Below, in pieces: positions 8,076-15,757 of a stretch of 28,587 bases of DNA; position 1 is the stretch's first letter, and every line of letters begins with the position of its first letter. Origin of the DNA: CAWUIO01 sp963922455 (GTDB lineage Bacteria; Bacteroidota; Bacteroidia; Cytophagales; Microscillaceae); contig CAWUIO010000085.1 of NCBI GenBank assembly GCA_963922455.1, forward strand, positions 1-28,587, given 5' to 3'. The position numbers and the translations under genes were made by a program. Below the pieces are notes generated by a model, which did no database searches, was not told the origin of the DNA, and worked only from the letters and a program-made list of their open reading frames with translations.

Positions 8076-8447
8076 TTATAATTTCATTTGCTTAAAAACC
8101 AGCGAGTTTTTATCGGGATCGTACATACCTACACTCCACGCTTTTTCATCCTCGGTGATTTCTCCCAATTGCATCCCTCCGTGTAAGAGGGCTTGCTCAA
8201 TGGTTTTAGATAAATCGAACACAACAATGTCAAATTGGTGCCGGTTTTGATCGGCTTGGATGCCGGCTAGATCGGCCGGACAGAGAAGCAACTTAAGTCC
8301 TCCCCAGTCGCCCGAATATAGGCTCCTGCCGCTCATAGTTACTTCTTCAAATTGGATTTGGAAGACCTGAGCATAAAATGCCCGCATGGCATCCATCTGG
8401 GTAGTGGCCAAGGTCAGGCCAGCCAAGGTATATTCACTTGTATTCAT
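8076..8447 (-). CDS. VOC-fold (glyoxalase/dioxygenase superfamily) protein
   Basis: A 123-aa cytosolic protein of the size of a single VOC protomer (two beta-alpha-beta-beta-beta modules). The N-terminal strand with TLAGLTLATTQMDAMRAFYAQV (about 7-28), the middle HQFDIVVFDL (70-79) and the C-terminal MYDPDKNSLVFKQ (108-120) match the usual pattern of glyoxalase I, bleomycin-resistance and extradiol dioxygenase relatives. The first metal-ligand His is not obvious and the C-terminal Glu typical of glyoxalase I is replaced in DPDKNSLVF, so catalytic activity is uncertain. Substrate unknown. The ATG at 8447 starts a normal domain. It is flanked by repeats on both sides and appears to be a single gene. 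Confidence 0.75.
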   Translation of the reverse strand: MNTSEYTLAGLTLATTQMDAMRAFYAQVFQIQFEEVTMSGRSLYSGDWGGLKLLLCPADLAGIQADQNRHQFDIVVFDLSKTIEQALLHGGMQLGEITEDEKAWSVGMYDPDKNSLVFKQMKL

Positions 8448-8523
8448 ATCTAAGAATAAGGTATTCTGGTTTAAGAATAAAATAAACCTAAAATTCTTAG
8501 AAAATAAAAATGAAAGACGTGCT

Positions 8524-8549
8524 GGTTCTTTGCCAGTCGGGCAAGAACC
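8524..8549 (-). terminator. Possible terminator hairpin
   Basis: GGTTCTT(T)GCC pairs with GGCAAGAACC with one bulged base. On the minus strand it is followed by a T-rich but not uniform stretch. It could terminate read-through from the astacin gene, beyond the family B repeat. Weak, because the T tract is interrupted. Confidence 0.3.
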
Positions 8550-8591
8550 TCTTACGATTAAAGAAAGCGGGGTTTAAAAATTGGGAAGCCC

Positions 8592-8683
8592 CTAGGAGCG
8601 GGTGAAGACCGAAAGGGCCTCGTGGGCGGGCCGTCTGAGCCGCGGCAGGCCTGTGGGGGGGCCTGGCGGGGGGACGAGTGGGC
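8592..8683 (+). repeat. Dispersed repeat family B, copy 1
   Basis: Very GC-rich intergenic sequence, colinear with 14175-14263. Shared blocks are CTAGGAGCG, GAAGACCGAAAGGGCC, CTGAGCCGCGG, AGGCCTGTGGGGGGGC and AGTGGGC. It lies just after the stop of the astacin gene, antisense to it. It is preceded by GGGAAGCCCC, the same ending seen in family A. ORFs crossing it are compositional artefacts. Confidence 0.85.
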
Positions 8684-8705
8684 ACTTTAAGAAGAGGTGA
8701 GGGCC

Positions 8706-10247
8706 TTACCTTTGATAGGTAAAGCCTACCCAATCACTTTCTACGATTTCATCTTCGTCTTGCCAGATGCTGATAAAAAACTTTAAGTCGTGGAAGCCGG
8801 AGCCCAGATGAAGTTCAGAATAAGGCAAAAAGAGGTTGAAATGATAGTAATCGCCCAGGCTGTAATTGGTGCTTTCGCAGCAGGGCCGGATCAGTCTACT
8901 CGTAGATACGGTGCCACTGGGCGTGGTAAACTCCCCGTTTTGGTCTTTGAGGGTTTCTTCGTTTTGATTGTAAAAATAAGCGGCAACTTTTAGATCCTTG
9001 CCTTGGGCGTGTTTTATATGAAACATGGGGTAGATTTTCATGCCTTTTACTCCGTCTACCATCACATTATGCTTTACATCTACGTCTAACTGCGGGATGG
9101 TGGCACATTTCCAGTAGGTAAAATATTCGTAACCACTCTCGGCAATTTCTTCGTGATCGTTCCAAATGGTGAGCAAAAATTTCAAGCGAAACTCCCCACA
9201 GTCCCGATGTAATTCAGAATAGGGCATAAAAATCTCAAAGTCGGTATACTTGGAGGCATCATACCCCGGCGTAAAATTCTTGCCTGTGGCCACTTGGCCC
9301 TTGCTGGTGGTAAAGCTGTTATTCTTATCTTGAAGCACTTTGCCATCGGAGTCATAAAAATAGGCCGACATGCGGTGCTCCTGTCCTTTAACGTTGTTGG
9401 TATGAAAGTCTATCTTGATGAGCATGCCATTTTCATTATTTTGTACCACATTATGGTCTACTTCGATCTCGTCGAAGTCGAAGGCTGCGCTGGAGCTACT
9501 TACTTGAGAGCGAGGGTACATTTCGCCAATGAGGTCTTTATCCCCTTGGGATAAGGCAAAGTTGGTGCGTACTTCATAATTGCCAATCGTGTGCTCTGGC
9601 GGAATAGAGTAATGCATAATGGAGTACTTATCGTAGTGGTTGTTGGAGTATTCACTCCCTCTCCCATACTTCATGATGTAATTGTCGTAGACTTTTTCTT
9701 TGCTCCATCCTTTGAGGTTCATAAAATAATTCATCACCACGGGGATGTTCCACTCAAAAGGCCGGTCGGCGTGTTGATGCTCGTGTAATAGGCCCAAAGC
9801 GTGGCCAAACTCGTGAAGCGTCACGCGTTGAAACTCTTTTTCGGGGGTGTTTTCATCAAACCAGCCATAATTCATGGTAGCCTGGTCCTGGGGTATGAGG
9901 GTTGAATTTTTACCAATGTGCGACCAGGAACCAGTTTTATTAAAAGATATTCGGATATCGGCCTCCCCCGAAGGCACAAAATCAAAGCGGATATTGGCGT
10001 ATTTTTCCCATTCTTGGGCGTAGGTTTTTACTTTGCCCCGTACGTACTCACTCCCCCCCATAAACTTCACCCGGATTGTTTGCCCGTTGAGCCACTTATG
10101 AGCAGTATAACTTACCCCTTGTTGCACATTACCCGCCTGGTTTTCTTTTATCCTGGATAAAAAGTCGGTCATACAGGAATAGCTGTCTTGGGCGAGTAGC
10201 TTACCCGTACAGGCGATATACAGGGAAATGATCAATAAATATTTCAT
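8706..10247 (-). CDS. Secreted astacin-type (M12A) zinc metalloprotease
   Basis: A 513-aa secreted protease. The start at 10247 is chosen because it places a classical signal peptide (MKYLLIISLYIACTG, cleavage near LLAQ-DS) at the N-terminus; the frame runs 23 codons further upstream without a better start. The catalytic domain (about 40-250) holds the extended zinc site HEFGHALGLLHEH at 145-157 and the Met-turn YSIMHYS around 208-214, both characteristic of astacins. Two homologous beta-rich modules follow at about 258-382 and 388-513, each with xAYFYxxxxxxLxD, FTTxxGxV, PYSELH and an IWxDxxEIxES motif; they may bind substrate or cell surface. No T9SS sorting domain is visible, so export to periplasm or medium is by Sec. 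Native substrate unknown. Confidence 0.88.
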   Translation of the reverse strand: MKYLLIISLYIACTGKLLAQDSYSCMTDFLSRIKENQAGNVQQGVSYTAHKWLNGQTIRVKFMGGSEYVRGKVKTYAQEWEKYANIRFDFVPSGEADIRISFNKTGSWSHIGKNSTLIPQDQATMNYGWFDENTPEKEFQRVTLHEFGHALGLLHEHQHADRPFEWNIPVVMNYFMNLKGWSKEKVYDNYIMKYGRGSEYSNNHYDKYSIMHYSIPPEHTIGNYEVRTNFALSQGDKDLIGEMYPRSQVSSSSAAFDFDEIEVDHNVVQNNENGMLIKIDFHTNNVKGQEHRMSAYFYDSDGKVLQDKNNSFTTSKGQVATGKNFTPGYDASKYTDFEIFMPYSELHRDCGEFRLKFLLTIWNDHEEIAESGYEYFTYWKCATIPQLDVDVKHNVMVDGVKGMKIYPMFHIKHAQGKDLKVAAYFYNQNEETLKDQNGEFTTPSGTVSTSRLIRPCCESTNYSLGDYYHFNLFLPYSELHLGSGFHDLKFFISIWQDEDEIVESDWVGFTYQR

Positions 10248-10312
10248 AGGTTTCAAGGGATGATTTGTATACCTTTTTGTTTTTTTTTTACGCAAATGGC
10301 CTAGGGAGGTTG

Positions 10313-10322
10313 GCAAATTTGC
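10313..10322. promoter_or_regulatory. Palindrome GCAAATTTGC, possible operator
   Basis: A perfect 10-bp palindrome in the 185-bp gap between the divergent astacin and tetR genes. TAGGGAGG also occurs twice nearby (10302-10309 and 10358-10365). TetR proteins usually bind palindromes beside their own gene, so this is a candidate, but nothing else supports it. Confidence 0.2.
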
Positions 10323-10432
10323 TCATTCCTTGCGGGAAAACAGTCTTGCCCGAAAATTAGGGAGGGAAAATTTAGCACTTCAATACTAAAACTTAAAAAT
10401 AATCCGTATACTTGTGTGAGGAGCTTGTTAAA

Positions 10433-11071
10433 ATGAAATTAAAAGAGAAAATATTTCTAAAAGCCGTTGAACTGTTCAATGCCCGGGGCATTGCCAATGT
10501 ATCGCCCAATCAGATTGCGGCGGCCCTAGAAATCAGTTCGGGTAATTTAACGTATCATTATAAAACCAAGGCCATCTTGGTGCAGACCATTTACGAGAGG
10601 ATGCACGAGGACTCCCAGGATTTTATCCGGACGGATGGCTACCTGAGCTTGGGTGATTTTAGGGAAATTCTCACGCACTTTCAGCAATTTCAGGAGAAGT
10701 ACCGCTTCTTTTTTCACGATATGGTGTATATCACGCGAAATTACCCAGAAGTGGGCAAATTATACGAGGCCTCAAGCATAGATCGTATAAAGCGGGGGAG
10801 GCAATTGATAGACTATTTTATCGGTACGGGGCACTTTTTACCCGAAGAGCAAGGGATCAATTACAATTATCTTATTCATACCGTGTGGATGTTGGGGGTA
10901 TTTTGGGCTACCCAGGAAAAAATACTGAGCACTGCCCCTTTATCCGGAAAACCGGCTGATATGGTCAGCCTGAGTTGGCATATGATCCTGCCTTATCTGA
11001 CAGAAAAGGGGCGGGAAGAGTACTTTCAAGTGAGCGAAAACCTCCAAAATTCGGAGGCCGCGAAGGAATAG
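10433..11071 (+). CDS. TetR/AcrR-family transcriptional regulator
   Basis: A 212-aa one-component regulator. The N-terminal helix-turn-helix (about 5-50) reads FLKAVELFNARGIANVSP, then QIAAALEISSGNLTYHYKTK, a clear TetR_N pattern with recognition helix near residues 34-45. The C-terminal helical domain (about 60-190) would bind a ligand and dimerise; it is of no specific subtype I can name. The start at 10433 is preceded by AGGAG at 10419-10423, one of the few good Shine-Dalgarno sequences here; the TTG at 10412 is less likely. It is 64 nt upstream of a class II aldolase-family gene on the same strand, a likely co-transcribed target, and divergent from the astacin gene. Confidence 0.9.
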   Translation: MKLKEKIFLKAVELFNARGIANVSPNQIAAALEISSGNLTYHYKTKAILVQTIYERMHEDSQDFIRTDGYLSLGDFREILTHFQQFQEKYRFFFHDMVYITRNYPEVGKLYEASSIDRIKRGRQLIDYFIGTGHFLPEEQGINYNYLIHTVWMLGVFWATQEKILSTAPLSGKPADMVSLSWHMILPYLTEKGREEYFQVSENLQNSEAAKE

Positions 11072-11135
11072 GTCTTACATACTTGACAATATATTTTCTT
11101 TCAACTTATTTTCATCATCCTAAAACTGTTTCAAA

Positions 11136-11954
11136 ATGGCTGTTTCCAATCCTCCAGGTATCGAGAAGATGGTATCCTACCCGAGCTTTGATAGTGTTGA
11201 ACAAAAAAGGCACTATCTCAAAACGGTATTGGCCGGAGCGTACCGCATTTTTGGTAAATTTGGTTTTTCGGAAGGGGTAGCCGGGCACATTACCTGCCGC
11301 GACCCCCAACATACCGATTGCTTTTGGGTAAACCCCTTTGGCGTTTCCTTCCGTCGTATGAAAATGTCCGACTTGATTTTGGTAAATGAAGAAGGCGAGA
11401 TTGTAGCGGGTAAGCACAAGTTTTTAAACAAAGCGGCCTTTGCCATCCACTCGGCTATCCACAAGGCCCGTCCCGATGTGATTGCCGCCGCTCATTCTCA
11501 CTCTTTATACGGAAAGACTTGGTCGGCGAGGGGACGCTTTTTAGATCCTCTTACCCAAGATTCATGTATTTTTTATGGTGATCACGGTTTGTTTAATGAC
11601 TACACCGGAGTAGTAGGCGATCAAAGCGAGGGAGAGCGCATTGGGGAAGCTTTAGGCGACAAAAAAGCCGTAATTCTTCAAAACCACGGCCTCCTCACCG
11701 TTGGGCATAGCATTGAAGAGTGTATTTTTTGGTTTGTAACGATGGAGCGTACTTGCCAGTCGCAATTGATTGCTGAGGCAACGGGGAATCCCTTGGTACA
11801 GATTAGTCCAGAAGTTGCCTTAAAGACCCGGGATCAAGAGTTAGGGTTTCCGCTAGCTGGGTATTTTAGCTTCCAGCCTATGTGGCAAGATATCCTACAC
11901 GAGCAGCCCGATTTTATGGATATTGAAGCTCCTGAGCCGACTTTGGCTTTGTAG
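11136..11954 (+). CDS. Class II aldolase/adducin-family protein
   Basis: A 272-aa cytosolic protein of the class II aldolase/adducin fold, which includes fuculose- and rhamnulose-phosphate aldolases, ribulose-5-phosphate 4-epimerase and adducin heads. Zinc ligands expected in the family are present: HSHS at about 120-123 (His-x-His) and the third His in QNHGLLTVG at about 189-197. The GHITCRDP segment at about 50-57 corresponds to the phosphate-binding GN-S region of the sugar-phosphate aldolases but is changed, so the substrate is probably not a standard sugar phosphate. This subgroup is generally of unknown function. It follows tetR by 64 nt, including a TTGACA at 11083-11088 of doubtful meaning, and is closed by a terminator at 11978-12007. 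Confidence 0.85.
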   Translation: MAVSNPPGIEKMVSYPSFDSVEQKRHYLKTVLAGAYRIFGKFGFSEGVAGHITCRDPQHTDCFWVNPFGVSFRRMKMSDLILVNEEGEIVAGKHKFLNKAAFAIHSAIHKARPDVIAAAHSHSLYGKTWSARGRFLDPLTQDSCIFYGDHGLFNDYTGVVGDQSEGERIGEALGDKKAVILQNHGLLTVGHSIEECIFWFVTMERTCQSQLIAEATGNPLVQISPEVALKTRDQELGFPLAGYFSFQPMWQDILHEQPDFMDIEAPEPTLAL

Positions 11955-11977
11955 GCTTACTTTGCTCCCTAGGGAAG

Positions 11978-12007
11978 CGCTTCTCTTTTGTAAGGGAAGC
12001 GTTTTTT
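11978..12007 (+). terminator. Intrinsic terminator of the aldolase-family gene
   Basis: CGCTTCTCTT pairs with GGGAAGCG (G-T pairs included) around a short loop, followed by six T at 12002-12007. It stands between convergent genes. Confidence 0.75.
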
Positions 12008-12021
12008 GGGTTTTAAGGAGT

Positions 12022-14049
12022 TTATTGCTGAGACGAAAGTTTTTCTTCTTTTCTCAAATATGATTTCAATTCGGCAATTTGTTGCTTGAGTAATCGGCTA
12101 AGGCTCTCGCAATTCGCGATCATTTTGGCCATTTCAGATTTACTTTTATAAAGTCGCCTAGATATTTGGTTTTCTCTTTTTTGACGGTAGAGCTCGATAA
12201 ATTTGGCGTTTCCTTTGGTTATTTCCAGTAATTCTTGGGTGATGGGCTTGATTTTTTGACTGAACTCACGATCGTAGTTAGCATACCTATGGTATGCCTT
12301 TTCTAAACCTAATTTGACACGATATACCTTTTTCATACTTCGGTTGGCCCAGAAAATATCTTCTTTTTCGCAATATTGGTTTTGAGACAACTCGCAGTTT
12401 TTTAGCACCAATTGCTTTATTTGGCTAACCCAAGCATACATGGAGGCTTGATACTGGTTTATCTTGGCTTTTTCCTGTCTAATGGCCCATTCTCGGCCTT
12501 TTCGCTGGTTTCTCAGGCCGTCCACGCTAATATTATGGAATCCCACAAGTTGCATAGTTTGGGTAATTAAAAAAAAGGAGTAGTTTTTTTGAATGGCTTG
12601 AACATTGCTCAGGCATAATCCCGGCAGTTCTTGATATAGGCTAAGCATTTGGCCTTGTAACTTCTTTCGTGCGCTTAAAAATTTTATTATTTTTTCTCGG
12701 CTATGTTTTACCGAGTCAAGGCAGGCATTGATGAGCAGCATATTTTGCCCAATGATGGAATCATTTTGTCTCACTTGTTCTCTCTTTTCTACTCGGGCCG
12801 AGGGTGGATTTCTGAATCGTCGAGGAACACTATTAATTTTCCCTTGCAGGCTCGCCATCTGGCTCTCATGACTTTTTTGAGTCTTCTCAAAACTTTCCAG
12901 GCAATATTCTGCCTCCCTGAGTTCTTGTTTTGCGTGCATCGTACACTGGGATAAAGGCTGTTTGAGTTCTTTTCTAATCCTTTGTAAGGAAGTGTTTCTT
13001 GCCCGACGGGCTTCGGTAATAGCCGATTGCCGATGTTTTTTAAGGTGGTGGGTAGCGCGCTCTACTCCTTTGAGGGCTTTTTCTTGGGCGGCCAGGCTTT
13101 GGGAGATGTTTCCTTGCTCTTTTGCGTATACCAAAGCTCGATTGTACCAAGAATAGCCCATTAGTTGGTGATTCTTGGGGTTATATTCCAGGCTATGCTC
13201 GGCAGTGCGTTTTTGATAATCAAGTGGGTAAAGAAACTCGTAGGCATCTAAATGCTGACGATAGATCTCATCGTCTACCTGTCTTTTATAAACGCTATCT
13301 TTCTGGGGGATGTATAGGACCCAATCTTCTGACTCAAAAGTGCTCACAGCGATGGGAAACTCGAGCAATTGCCAGTGTGGGTCGGCTGGCAAATGCTTGA
13401 TTATAAATTTTTCGGGAGGACTTAAAAAGTAGTTGTAATTAGGTTGGTTTACAAAGGTATACCGTCTCTGTAAATATGGCTTTTTAAACCATTTGTATAA
13501 TAGCTCCCGAAACCATTGCTTTTTGGCTACTTGGTATCCACTGCCCCAAGTGGCATCAAGCAAATGCCAGGTAGAGTCTAGTTTGACTGCATTCCAACTG
13601 TGATCTGATTCATAAAATTGATTGTCCTCATGATATTCCGCTCCTTTGGAATACCCTATTATTTCTTTGGCGCTAATTCCAACTTTTTGACAAAGAGCTA
13701 CAAAAAGCTCTGAATATTGATAACAAATCCCTTTTTTCCGCTTTAAGGTTTGACTTACCGTGTAGTATTTTGGGTTTGCTTCTCGAGAGGATTTTAGATC
13801 GTACGTAATGGAATTTATTATCCAGGTATACATACTATGAACCTTTTGATAGTCTGAAGTATCTTGCTGGGTTAGGTACTTCGCCAATTTGCTGGGAGAT
13901 TTAGATACCGATCTGGGAACCTTGGGATACTCTATTTTCTCCACATAGGGTGTATCCTGAGCCCAGGTAGGGCTGATAAGTAGCAAGACGCCCAGGAAAA
14001 GTCCGATAGCTTTATAGACCAGAAATCTAAGGCATTTAATCTGTTTCAT
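12022..14049 (-). CDS. Secreted transglutaminase-fold protein with long helical tail
   Basis: A 675-aa exported protein. Residues 1-30 form a signal peptide (KAIGLFLGVLLLISPTWAQ, cleavage after about residue 30). Residues 65-170 are a transglutaminase-like cysteine-protease fold with an apparently complete triad: Cys109 in KKGICYQYSELF, His150 in SDHSWNAVKL, Asp165 in HLLDATWGSGY. Such bacterial domains act as peptidases or cyclises rather than crosslinkers. Residues 200-290 are mixed; residues 305-675 are almost entirely charged and helical, rich in Lys, Arg, Glu and Gln, probably coiled coil, with scattered Cys. I do not recognise this tail. The gene stands alone, with a consensus-like promoter at 14093-14124 and no obvious terminator before 12007. 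Confidence 0.82.
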   Translation of the reverse strand: MKQIKCLRFLVYKAIGLFLGVLLLISPTWAQDTPYVEKIEYPKVPRSVSKSPSKLAKYLTQQDTSDYQKVHSMYTWIINSITYDLKSSREANPKYYTVSQTLKRKKGICYQYSELFVALCQKVGISAKEIIGYSKGAEYHEDNQFYESDHSWNAVKLDSTWHLLDATWGSGYQVAKKQWFRELLYKWFKKPYLQRRYTFVNQPNYNYFLSPPEKFIIKHLPADPHWQLLEFPIAVSTFESEDWVLYIPQKDSVYKRQVDDEIYRQHLDAYEFLYPLDYQKRTAEHSLEYNPKNHQLMGYSWYNRALVYAKEQGNISQSLAAQEKALKGVERATHHLKKHRQSAITEARRARNTSLQRIRKELKQPLSQCTMHAKQELREAEYCLESFEKTQKSHESQMASLQGKINSVPRRFRNPPSARVEKREQVRQNDSIIGQNMLLINACLDSVKHSREKIIKFLSARKKLQGQMLSLYQELPGLCLSNVQAIQKNYSFFLITQTMQLVGFHNISVDGLRNQRKGREWAIRQEKAKINQYQASMYAWVSQIKQLVLKNCELSQNQYCEKEDIFWANRSMKKVYRVKLGLEKAYHRYANYDREFSQKIKPITQELLEITKGNAKFIELYRQKRENQISRRLYKSKSEMAKMIANCESLSRLLKQQIAELKSYLRKEEKLSSQQ

Positions 14050-14092
14050 GTGTTGAGTAGGGTGGAAATTGGCCCCCCGGGGTTGAATACTA

Positions 14093-14124
14093 TAAACTTA
14101 GTTAAAGAGTGTTGTCTCTACAAA
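14093..14124 (-). promoter_or_regulatory. Bacteroidota-type promoter for the transglutaminase-fold gene
   Basis: On the minus strand TTTG (14121-14124) is separated by exactly 20 nt from TAAGTTTA (14093-14100). The known Bacteroidota sigma-ABfr pattern is TTTG, 19-21 nt, TAnnTTTG, so there is one mismatch. It leaves about 37 nt to the ATG at 14049. Confidence 0.6.
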
Positions 14125-14174
14125 GAAGTGGCTCAATTTTTCTCTATCCAGACAAGTGTATCTCAGAAGGAAAG

Positions 14175-14263
14175 CTAGGAGCGAGCGAAGACCGAAAGGG
14201 CCAGGCGGGGGGCCGGCTGAGCCGCGGGAGGCCTGTGGGGGGGCTGGAGGGAAGGCAGTGGGC
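14175..14263 (+). repeat. Dispersed repeat family B, copy 2
   Basis: It aligns along its whole length with 8592-8683, with differences mainly in the G-rich spacers. Like copy 1 it lies between two minus-strand genes, close to the stop codon of the one upstream in transcription (14297), in antisense orientation. Confidence 0.85.
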
Positions 14264-14296
14264 GTTTACTCTTATGGCTGTAAAGTGAAATGACAT

Positions 14297-14797
14297 TTAA
14301 CATGCCATACCTAATACGGGAAACACGCGCTGTTTAATATAGGGCATGATCCAGTCTTGGGCCTCCAGGAGATCAGGTTTACGCTTTTCTAATTCCCGGC
14401 TTACTCGCTTAATCAAATCGGTATTTTTACGTGAGCCTTCCAGGTGGTCAAATATGAGTACACACAAAGTGCCTAGCAAGACTTTTTTCTTGATGGCAAG
14501 CGTAGACGGAAGATCTAGGACTTCTAATAGGATCTCCAAATTACTTTCTTGGGCCAGCCAAATATCTTCGTCTTGCTCCATAAAATAGTACTCTTCGGTA
14601 TGGGCCCACTCCTCCAGCAATTGGCGGTCCATGGTGTAGTGAGGAAAGGTCAAAGACGAAAAGTCGGTATTCCCACAAATAGGGCAAGGCATAAGACGAA
14701 TTTCCTCCAAGTTTAAAAGGAAAGCCGCCTCTCTACGATTAACCTCGATAAGGTATGGATGTCCATTGGGACAGGTTTTTTGGTATTCGTATTTCAT
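14297..14797 (-). CDS. Zinc-ribbon protein of unknown function
   Basis: A 166-aa cytosolic protein. A likely treble-clef or ribbon metal site is formed by Cys9 and His13 (CPNGH) with Cys38 and Cys41 (CPICG), 24 residues apart. The rest is helical and acidic to about residue 85 (YYFMEQDEDIWL), then more basic, ending in GMAC. No family is recognised and there is no signal peptide. It begins 33 nt after the sulfotransferase gene on the same strand, so the two are probably co-transcribed, but nothing ties their functions together. The ATG at 14797 is the only sensible start. Confidence 0.7.
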   Translation of the reverse strand: MKYEYQKTCPNGHPYLIEVNRREAAFLLNLEEIRLMPCPICGNTDFSSLTFPHYTMDRQLLEEWAHTEEYYFMEQDEDIWLAQESNLEILLEVLDLPSTLAIKKKVLLGTLCVLIFDHLEGSRKNTDLIKRVSRELEKRKPDLLEAQDWIMPYIKQRVFPVLGMAC

Positions 14798-14830
14798 AGC
14801 CTTCCCAATTTCTGCTAAGAATTAATAAAT

Positions 14831-15517
14831 CTAGACATTGTTGATTTCTAGAGCTTTTTCGTAGAGTTTATACTCAAAAGGGTGTCTTTCTTTAAATTTT
14901 AAGACGGATGAGGGAGAAGGTTTCTGGGTTCTTTGTGAAGCGTTATCGTGTGGCACATGTATTTTGGGCTTACCCAACTTTTCGGCCAAGATATCCATAC
15001 TTTCCTGGTAATACTCAATAACGCCTACGTGGACAAAATAGTTATCAAAGTAGTCGTCAACGTTTTCGGACCGCATATCCTCCGGAAAAAACAAAGGAAT
15101 ATACGAATGGGCCCCTTCTAAGAATTCATCTATATCGTGATCTACCCGCAATACCTTGCCATCTCGGTAGTTATGCCCTTCTTTTTCAAGCCTTAGGTTG
15201 TAGTGGAACACCGACAAAGCAATTTCTATGGGATCTCGTAGAAACGTAATGGCCTGATTAATTTCAGGATAATAATCCACTACTCCAAAGGAGCGTTCTC
15301 GGTTAAAATGGCCATGAATGCATACCCCTTGTTTATAATCACCGGTAAACCAGGATTTTAAGGCGTGTTTCTTGGGCATTTTTCCTCTTCTTTCATCAAA
15401 ATAATGTAAATAAAGTCGCCTTCCGTACCACTGTTTTAAAACGTTTATCAAACTAGTTCCCCCGCATTTGGGCACGTGAATGGAAAGCAAAGGTTGTGTG
15501 TAATCGTAGATTTTCAT
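14831..15517 (-). CDS. Sulfotransferase-family protein
   Basis: A 228-aa cytosolic or membrane-peripheral enzyme that would transfer sulfate from PAPS to an unknown acceptor, probably a glycan or lipid. The 5'-phosphosulfate loop is HVPKCGGTS at 14-22, with Lys17 as the expected catalytic residue. The 3'-phosphate motif is in FLRDPIEIALSVFHYN at about 92-107 (Arg and Ser). This PKCGGTS type of P-loop is typical of the sulfotransferase family that includes carbohydrate and heparan-type enzymes. The ATG at 15517 is chosen: the frame extends upstream only through a TTG and 17 residues that do not look like family sequence. It probably forms a pair with the zinc-ribbon gene. No PAPS synthesis genes are in view. 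Confidence 0.85.
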   Translation of the reverse strand: MKIYDYTQPLLSIHVPKCGGTSLINVLKQWYGRRLYLHYFDERRGKMPKKHALKSWFTGDYKQGVCIHGHFNRERSFGVVDYYPEINQAITFLRDPIEIALSVFHYNLRLEKEGHNYRDGKVLRVDHDIDEFLEGAHSYIPLFFPEDMRSENVDDYFDNYFVHVGVIEYYQESMDILAEKLGKPKIHVPHDNASQRTQKPSPSSVLKFKERHPFEYKLYEKALEINNV

Positions 15518-15676
15518 AAATAGAAATTGTTCCAGGTAAAAATTAATGAGATCATTCTGGCGTCTCAATAATCAATATTGTAAGCACTCCAAGCTTTTTT
15601 GGAGGGCTTAGGCTACGCAAATTAGAGCCTGTCGTCATAGGATTTATTGTCGTATTTTGCTGGTAGACATTTAGCA

Positions 15677-15741
15677 GGGGCTTGCCCGCGCAAAGGAAGG
15701 CAGGTACTCTATTCAAAAAGCTGCCGGCGCGGGCAAGCCCC
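15677..15741. repeat. Half copy of family A: perfect 15-bp hairpin
   Basis: GGGGCTTGCCCGCGC (15677-15691) is exactly inverted at 15727-15741, with a 35-nt loop. These arms match the terminal stem and AAGCCCC end of family A repeats, but the GTTTGAGC and GAGTAGTGACAG blocks are absent. It sits 17 nt past the hemC stop. It could slow or protect transcripts but has no T tract, so it is not a standard terminator. Confidence 0.8.
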
Positions 15742-15757
15742 AAATAAGTATCTAGAC

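Noticed and set aside
8497..8733. Minus-strand 78-codon ORF rich in Pro, Arg and Ala
   Set aside because: It runs straight through repeat family B; its composition comes from the GC-rich repeat and it overlaps the end of the astacin gene.
11083..11088. TTGACA followed by TATATTTT between tetR and the aldolase-family gene
   Set aside because: It resembles a sigma-70 box of other phyla, but the spacing is far too short and Bacteroidota promoters use a different consensus.
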